This document shows positions 63,231 to 64,000 of a DNA stretch of 64,000 nt, one piece after another. The notes beneath the pieces were generated by a model. It made no database searches, was not told where the DNA came from, and was given only the letters and a program-made list of their open reading frames with translations. Made by a program: the position numbers and the translations under genes. Numbering within the stretch: the stretch's first letter is position 1; each line of letters starts with the position of its first letter. Origin of the DNA: Symbiodinium natans (taxonomy: Eukaryota; Sar; Dinophyceae; Suessiales; Symbiodiniaceae). The DNA is taken from positions 242,001 through 306,000 of the forward strand of contig CAJNDS010001669.1 of the NCBI GenBank assembly GCA_905221605.1, read 5' to 3'.

Positions 63231-63332
63231 AGAGGAACCCGGAGGCCGGGACATTGCCTGCTCGACCATCTGCTCCGCCTCGGCGGCGGAGATCTGAAAA
63301 TGCTTCGCCAGCTTCTGCCGGTCGACACCTTC
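63231..63332 (-). CDS. Candidate kinase exon before the N-lobe
   Basis: The minus strand reads GVDRQKLAKHFQISAAEAEQ, then MVEQAMSRPPGSS. Good composition and phase with the next exon. No kinase motif, but it falls where the beta-3/alpha-C link should be. Confidence 0.55.
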
Positions 63333-63392
63333 TGCTGAGGGTGGTCGTGCTTCGGCTGATGGACGTTGCCACGACACGTGCAGAGCTTTTAC

Positions 63393-63561
63393 AGTTCAAA
63401 AAATATCCGACAACCACATTGCAAAAATCTTCCGCTCCAAGCAGGTCGCGCTTCATTGCCTGCAGGTCCTGCGTGGCCTGGTCCGGGTCAGACATGAGCG
63501 CCCACAGGAGCACAGTGCTTTCGTGCTCGTCATGGCAAAACAAAAACCCATGAGGCAGCAA
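63393..63561 (-). CDS. Candidate kinase exon, beta-3 region
   Basis: The minus strand reads HESTVLLWALMSDPDQATQD, then LQAMKRDLLGAEDFCNVVVG and YFLNC, with a donor GTAAAA. Q-A-M-K-R-D could be beta-3 with the ATP-binding Lys. The upstream edge is not resolved. Confidence 0.6.
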
Positions 63562-63603
63562 ATCCGAGAATCAACCGAGGAAGTTATATGAACATTGGCT
63601 TAT

Positions 63604-63731
63604 GGCCTCATTCCGAACGAGGAAGACACGGGCGAAGGCGCCGCCGCCAATGTCCGCGTCCACGAAGGTGTAACCTCCCAGTTCACTCGTTCTTGATGAC
63701 TGGTGCTTCATGTGGGGAACCATGACACCAT
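63604..63731 (-). CDS. Kinase exon: glycine-rich loop
   Basis: After a TTCGATTCAG acceptor the minus strand reads HGVMVPHMKHQSSRTSELGG, then YTFVDADIGGGAFARVFLVR and NEA. I-G-x-G-x-F-x-x-V is subdomain I, where ATP binds. It is the most 5' kinase exon in the window; the N-terminus lies beyond 63.73 kb, perhaps outside the window. Confidence 0.8.
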
Positions 63732-64000
63732 GATCTGAATCGAATCGTTAATCTGGCGCACATTAAAATGTCTTCCATGCGGCCAACATGGTGTTTAAGG
63801 TGAATTAGGCGGTTTAGGGTAAACACCCTACATCCGGCAGAGCCCTCGACCGCTTCTTTAAGGAACTTTTGATTTAGGTCCAATTCCCAGTTTACAAACA
63901 GAACCCCCCCCCCCCCCGCTCCCCCTTCCAATCTCAAAACCTTAAGAAGACACAAAAACCCTATAAAGCCTGCAAACCCTGTAAACCCTGTTGAACCCTG

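Larger units (their letters stand above)
1..64000. repeat. Interspersed telomere-type heptamer arrays (TTTAGGG / CCCTAAA)
   Basis: Runs of 2 to about 15 copies of TTTAGGG or its complement occur throughout, outside the coding parts of the two retroelements. They include degenerate forms (TTCAGGG, TTTGGGG, CCCTGAA, CCCTAAAA). Orientation changes from array to array. The heptamer is the telomere repeat of plants and dinoflagellates. So many short, interrupted, two-way arrays argue for interstitial repeats rather than a chromosome end. They supply many spurious small ORFs (peptides such as LNPKP and GFRV), which I have not annotated. Confidence 0.95.

Noticed and set aside
1-64000. Chromosome end (true telomere)
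   Set aside because: Arrays are short, in both orientations and interrupted by exons and transposons; no long terminal array is present at either edge.
1-64000. Dinoflagellate spliced-leader gene
   Set aside because: Looked for the CCGTAGCCATTTTGGCTCAAG-type sequence on both strands and did not notice it; a computed search would be needed to be sure.

Overview
The window looks like nuclear DNA of a dinoflagellate, most likely a Symbiodiniaceae-, Polarella- or Prorocentrum-like lineage. The evidence is (i) plant-type telomere heptamers (TTTAGGG/CCCTAAA) scattered through it every few hundred bases in both orientations, (ii) a Ty1/copia-type element whose Gag zinc fingers and reverse transcriptase are of a type I associate with dinoflagellates, (iii) tiny GC-rich exons in long introns, all apparently on one strand, and (iv) dispersed short introns that share sequence, like introners. 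No rRNA, tRNA, CRISPR array or bacterial-type operon was seen.

Layout. Positions 1-26174 are telomere-type repeats, several palindromic MITE-like families, a 13-copy tandem array (22.1-22.8 kb) and many 60-120 bp islands that read as exons on the minus strand but that I cannot name. Positions 26180-39668 hold one 13.5-kb copia-type retrotransposon on the minus strand, with 144-bp LTRs that differ at one base, a possible AACCC target duplication, and PBS- and PPT-like sites. Its order is gag, protease, integrase, reverse transcriptase/RNase H, then a long cargo segment with a 2OG-Fe(II) oxygenase-like domain, a methyltransferase-like domain, an SGNH-hydrolase-like domain and a Tpt1/KptA-like RNA 2'-phosphotransferase domain. 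Several one-base frame changes and an RT deletion suggest this copy is not autonomous. Positions 41080-43871 hold a 5'-truncated, frameshifted non-LTR (LINE) element, also minus strand, with telomere-type sequence at both ends.

From about 63.73 kb down to about 46.86 kb, on the minus strand, I can piece together much of a calcium-dependent protein kinase (CDPK)-like gene from about 20 short exons: glycine loop, N-lobe, alpha-D, alpha-E, a KLEN/DLG segment, GTP-APE, alpha-F, alpha-H, a CDPK-type junction helix and several EF-hand pieces. Its introns are filled with telomere-type repeats, MITE-like palindromes, poly(G) and TA microsatellites. Three 5' splice sites appear to lie inside telomere-type repeats, and one 97-nt intron belongs to a dispersed repeat family.

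How parts relate. All recognisable coding sequence (host exons, copia, LINE) is on the minus strand, which fits the one-way gene arrays of dinoflagellates. The transposons and palindromes sit in intronic or intergenic telomere-rich DNA. Exon boundaries were read by eye from reading frame, GT/AG dinucleotides and family motifs, so they are approximate and no transcript evidence was available.
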